Shown piece after piece: positions 4,781 through 7,185 of a stretch of DNA of 7,185 nt. The stretch comes from Deltaproteobacteria bacterium. GTDB taxonomy: Bacteria; DRYD01. Position numbers and translations under genes: made by a program. Where the stretch lies: NCBI GenBank assembly GCA_028276365.1, contig JAPYWL010000056.1, positions 1 to 7,185 of the forward strand, given 5' to 3'. The notes beneath the pieces were generated by a model, which did not search any database, was not told where the DNA came from, and was given only the letters and a program-made list of their open reading frames with translations. The number at the start of each line of letters is the position of its first letter. The first letter of the stretch is position 1.

Positions 4781-5899
4781 ATGCTAAGAAAAAGGAAAAT
4801 TACAAGAGTAGTAAAGATAGGGGATGTATTGATTGGTGGGGGTAATGAGGTTGTTGTTCAGAGTATGGTTAAATGCCCTACTGAGGATGTTGATCAGGTT
4901 TTAAAACAGTTAGATGAGGCAAAGCAAGCGGGAGCTAAAGTTATGAGAGTTGCTGTACCTGATAAAATTGCTGCTTTGGCTTTAAAAGATATAGTATCTA
5001 AAACTCCGTTACCTTTGGTTGCTGATATTCATTTTGATTATAGGCTTGCTTTGATGGCTATTGATGCTGGAATCCATGCTTTAAGAATTAATCCTGGTAA
5101 TATTCTTGATTCTCCTGAAGGTAATATCTCTAGAATTGAAAAATTAGATAAAGTTATTAAAGCTGCTAAAAGTAAAGGAATACCTATTAGGATTGGGGTT
5201 AATAGTGGTTCTTTACATCCTAAGTATCTTGAAAAATATGGATATCCTACTTATGAGGCTTTAGTTGAGTCTGCAATAGATGAGGTTAAGATCCTTGAGA
5301 ATATGGGATTTTTTGATATTAAAATATCTGTAAAGAGTAGTAATGTTGAGGATATGATAAGTGCTTATATGTTACTTAGTGAAAAAGTAGATTATCCTTT
5401 ACATTTAGGGGTTACTGAATCTGGTAGTGGCTTAAGTGGATATGTTAAAAGTTCTATTGGAATTGGGACTTTATTATATAATGGGATTGGTGATACTATT
5501 AGAGTTTCTTTAACTAGCTCAGTTAGTGAAGAGATAAAAGTTGCTTATGAAATCCTTAAAGCTTTAGGATATTATAAAAGAGGGGTGGAATTAATAAGTT
5601 GTCCTACTTGTGGTAGAATTGAAGTAAATTTATTTGATTTAGTTGAAAAGGTTAAGAAGGAGGTTGAAAATATTGAAGAAAATATAACTGTAGCTGTTAT
5701 GGGATGTGTGGTTAATGGTCCTGGGGAAGCTCGGAAAGCTGATATTGCGGTTGTTGGAGGAAAAGGAAAAGGAATTATTTATAGAAAAGGTAAAATGATT
5801 AAAGTAGCCAAGGAAAATGAAATAATAGATGCTTTTAAGGAAGTTTTAGAACAAGTAATAACTGAAAAAAATGGAATCTTACAAAAAACTAATTCATAA
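4781..5899 (+). CDS. ispG: 4-hydroxy-3-methylbut-2-en-1-yl diphosphate synthase (IspG/GcpE)
   Basis: IspG reductively opens 2-C-methyl-erythritol 2,4-cyclodiphosphate to HMBPP, the penultimate step of the MEP isoprenoid pathway, using a 4Fe-4S cluster and electrons from ferredoxin or flavodoxin. The 372-residue protein is the short two-domain bacterial form. The TIM barrel covers about 1-260: VQSM (26-29), RVAVPD (56-61), LVADIHFDYRLA (79-90), ALRINPGNI (100-108), RIGVNSGSL (137-145) and LHLGVTESG (207-215). The cluster domain follows, with Cys274 and Cys277 (SCPTCGR), Cys309 (VMGCVVNGPGE) and the fourth ligand Glu316. All catalytic features are present. One oddity is VKCPTED (30-36), where most members have a TNTxT-type sequence; it brings an extra Cys32 near the substrate phosphate region. 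ATG 4781 lies five bases after a near-complete Shine-Dalgarno, AAGAAGGTGAT. The gene has higher GC than the first and fourth genes. The gap to mrp is only 50 bases, so co-transcription is likely, and Mrp could supply Fe-S clusters. Confidence 0.97.
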   Translation: MLRKRKITRVVKIGDVLIGGGNEVVVQSMVKCPTEDVDQVLKQLDEAKQAGAKVMRVAVPDKIAALALKDIVSKTPLPLVADIHFDYRLALMAIDAGIHALRINPGNILDSPEGNISRIEKLDKVIKAAKSKGIPIRIGVNSGSLHPKYLEKYGYPTYEALVESAIDEVKILENMGFFDIKISVKSSNVEDMISAYMLLSEKVDYPLHLGVTESGSGLSGYVKSSIGIGTLLYNGIGDTIRVSLTSSVSEEIKVAYEILKALGYYKRGVELISCPTCGRIEVNLFDLVEKVKKEVENIEENITVAVMGCVVNGPGEARKADIAVVGGKGKGIIYRKGKMIKVAKENEIIDAFKEVLEQVITEKNGILQKTNS

Positions 5900-5949
5900 T
5901 TTTTTTCAACATTAATCAAGTTTTATAATTTAATAAGGAGGTTTTTTAT

Positions 5950-7041
5950 ATGGATGAAATAACAAGAGAAAAAGTATTATATGCTTTAAAGGGTATAAAA
6001 GATCCCACTATAGATAGGGAATTAATTTCTTTAAATGCTATTGAAATACAGCTAGATAATAATTTTGTTAAGTTAGTAGTTCATTTAAAGAGAGATGCTA
6101 TTAAATATAAAGATGAGATAAATCAGAAAATAGAGCAAAAATTGAGAAATGCTTTTGGAAATAATTTAAAAGGAATTGAAATTGAATTTAATGAAATAGA
6201 AAATTATCAAGTTATCAAGAAAAAATTAGAAACTATTTTTTTAAAAATTGATAATAAAAGGAAAGCTAATTTAGGTTATGTTATTGCTATAACGAGTGGT
6301 AAAGGGGGCGTAGGGAAATCTTCTATTGCTGTAAATTTAGCTTATAGTTTGTTAAAATTGGGTTATAAAGTGGGGTTATTAGATGGAGATATTTATGGAC
6401 CTTCTATACCTACTGTATTAAATTTAGAAGAAAAAATTTTAACTGTTGAAAATAATCTAATAAAACCACTAGAAAAGGATGGATTAAAGCTAGCATCGAT
6501 AGGGTTTATGCTTCCTAGTGTTGATACTCCGTTAATTTGGAGAGGACCGATGTTACATAAAGCTATTAATGAGTTGGTTAATGAAGTGGATTGGGGGGAT
6601 TTGAATTTTTTAGTAGTAGATTTACCTCCAGGTACTGGTGATGCTATTTTAAGTTTAAATAGTACTGTTAGTATAAGTGGAGCTATTGTAATAACTACGG
6701 GGCAAAGAATAGCAAATGTTGATGTTATGAAAAATATTAATATGTTAAAATCATTGAATATTCCTATTTTGGGGTTGGTAGTTAATATGGCTTATTTTGT
6801 TTGCCCTAATTCAAATGAAAGGATCTATTTATTTGGAAAAAATAGATTTAAGGAATTGTTAGATAAATATGAAATAGACTTATTAGTTGAGATCCCATTT
6901 AAACTGGATTTAGCCAATGATATAGAAGAGGGATTACCTACCTTAGCTAAAAATAATCCCGATGAAGAATTACTAAATGTTTTTAATATATTAAGTAATA
7001 ATATCGTAAAGAAATTAAATTTAATTAGATTAAAAGCATAG
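5950..7041 (+). CDS. mrp: Mrp/ApbC-family P-loop Fe-S carrier protein with altered CxxC motif
   Basis: Mrp/ApbC proteins are cytoplasmic dimeric MinD-like ATPases that bind a 4Fe-4S cluster between subunits and deliver it to target enzymes. The 363 residues comprise an N-terminal DUF59/MIP18-like domain (1-85; IKDPTIDRELISLNAI at 16-31) and the P-loop domain. That domain has deviant Walker A SGKGGVGKSS (116-125), LLDGDIYGPSIP (143-154) as the A' region, WRGPMLHKA (197-205), and switch II DLPPGTGD (224-231). The usual Cys-Pro-x-Cys ligand motif reads Cys285-Pro-Asn-Ser288, so the second cysteine is lost. The normal 'TPQ' after the fourth strand is TGQ (250-252), and the 'FGxGGG' loop is FGKNRF (295-300). 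ATP binding should be intact; cluster binding through two cysteines per subunit is doubtful. ATG 5950 follows AAGGAGG (5935-5941) at eight bases. It lies 50 bases downstream of ispG, whose product needs a 4Fe-4S cluster. Confidence 0.92.
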   Translation: MDEITREKVLYALKGIKDPTIDRELISLNAIEIQLDNNFVKLVVHLKRDAIKYKDEINQKIEQKLRNAFGNNLKGIEIEFNEIENYQVIKKKLETIFLKIDNKRKANLGYVIAITSGKGGVGKSSIAVNLAYSLLKLGYKVGLLDGDIYGPSIPTVLNLEEKILTVENNLIKPLEKDGLKLASIGFMLPSVDTPLIWRGPMLHKAINELVNEVDWGDLNFLVVDLPPGTGDAILSLNSTVSISGAIVITTGQRIANVDVMKNINMLKSLNIPILGLVVNMAYFVCPNSNERIYLFGKNRFKELLDKYEIDLLVEIPFKLDLANDIEEGLPTLAKNNPDEELLNVFNILSNNIVKKLNLIRLKA

Positions 7042-7085
7042 CAAATCAATTATCTAATCATATATAAATTAAAAATTAAATTTAT

Positions 7086-7092
7086 AGGAGGT
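7086..7092 (+). promoter_or_regulatory. Strong ribosome binding site for the gene at the right edge
   Basis: AGGAGGT lies eight bases before GTG 7101, the same spacing as the mrp site. It makes the short reading frame running off the window a credible gene. The preceding gap (7042-7085) is nearly pure A/T, with only weak self-complementarity (TAAATT...AATTTA) and no clear terminator. Confidence 0.8.
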
Positions 7093-7100
7093 CACTAAAG

Positions 7101-7185
7101 GTGAATTTTAAAAAAGGATTAAATAAGATTTTATTTATTTTAAGTTTTTTTGTATTTATTTTTGGAGTTTTATTTTTAACGGTTT
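7101..7185 (+). CDS. N-terminus of a membrane or secreted protein (3' end outside window)
   Basis: From GTG 7101 the frame stays open to the window edge, giving 28 residues. The start MNFKKGLNK has four basic residues with no acidic ones, and is followed by a hydrophobic stretch, ILFILSFFVFIFGVLFLTV (10-28). This is a typical signal anchor or uncleaved signal peptide with the N terminus in the cytoplasm. No cleavage site is visible yet. The strong AGGAGGT supports expression, and the gene may belong to the ispG-mrp transcript (59 bases after mrp). The family cannot be identified from this much sequence. Confidence 0.7.
   Translation, partial: MNFKKGLNKILFILSFFVFIFGVLFLTV

Noticed and set aside
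5900-5949. Intrinsic terminator between ispG and mrp
   Set aside because: There is a T-run just after the ispG stop but no stem before it, so read-through into mrp is more likely.
1-7185. Alternative genetic code with UGA read as an amino acid
   Set aside because: No gene ends in TGA (five TAA, two TAG), but none of the recognised genes contains an in-frame TGA either, and tryptophans are encoded by TGG; AT bias and small numbers explain the stop choice.

Overview
The window is a very AT-rich stretch of a bacterial chromosome. Every credible gene is on the + strand. The non-mevalonate isoprenoid gene ispG, an Mrp-type Fe-S carrier gene, GTG starts and strong AGGAGG-type ribosome binding sites all point to a bacterium. 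A Bacillus YuaF-like NfeD protein and a possible LCP domain would suit a Firmicutes-like or related low-GC lineage, but I cannot name the organism. All seven visible stop codons are TAA or TAG, and nothing suggests recoding.

Layout: (1) 1-519, the 3' part of a gene whose fragment resembles the C-terminal half of a LytR-CpsA-Psr (LCP) domain with its arginines lost. (2) 580-1446, a membrane-anchored SAM-dependent methyltransferase of the YGETP/DLGCG type. (3) 1536-2636, leuB, whose last codons run into a four-copy, 20-bp tandem array of small palindromes (2601-2680). (4) 2720-3946, a protein that follows the HerA/HAS-barrel ATPase plan along its length but has lost Walker A and the other ATPase motifs. 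(5) 4008-4658, a three- or four-TM NfeD-like membrane protein with a C-terminal OB fold. (6) 4781-5899, ispG, with a structured 122-base leader. (7) 5950-7041, an Mrp/ApbC P-loop protein with a broken CxxC motif. (8) 7101 to the edge, the start of a membrane or secreted protein.

The genes are co-oriented with gaps of about 50-120 bases and no strong intrinsic terminator. Co-transcription of at least some neighbours is plausible, but no single pathway unites them: leucine synthesis, isoprenoid synthesis, Fe-S handling and envelope functions are mixed. ispG (a 4Fe-4S enzyme) next to mrp (an Fe-S carrier) is the one pairing with an obvious functional link. The most unusual items are the HerA-like pseudo-ATPase, the palindromic array over the leuB stop with a related element before ispG, and the recurrent loss of catalytic motifs in otherwise recognisable folds.
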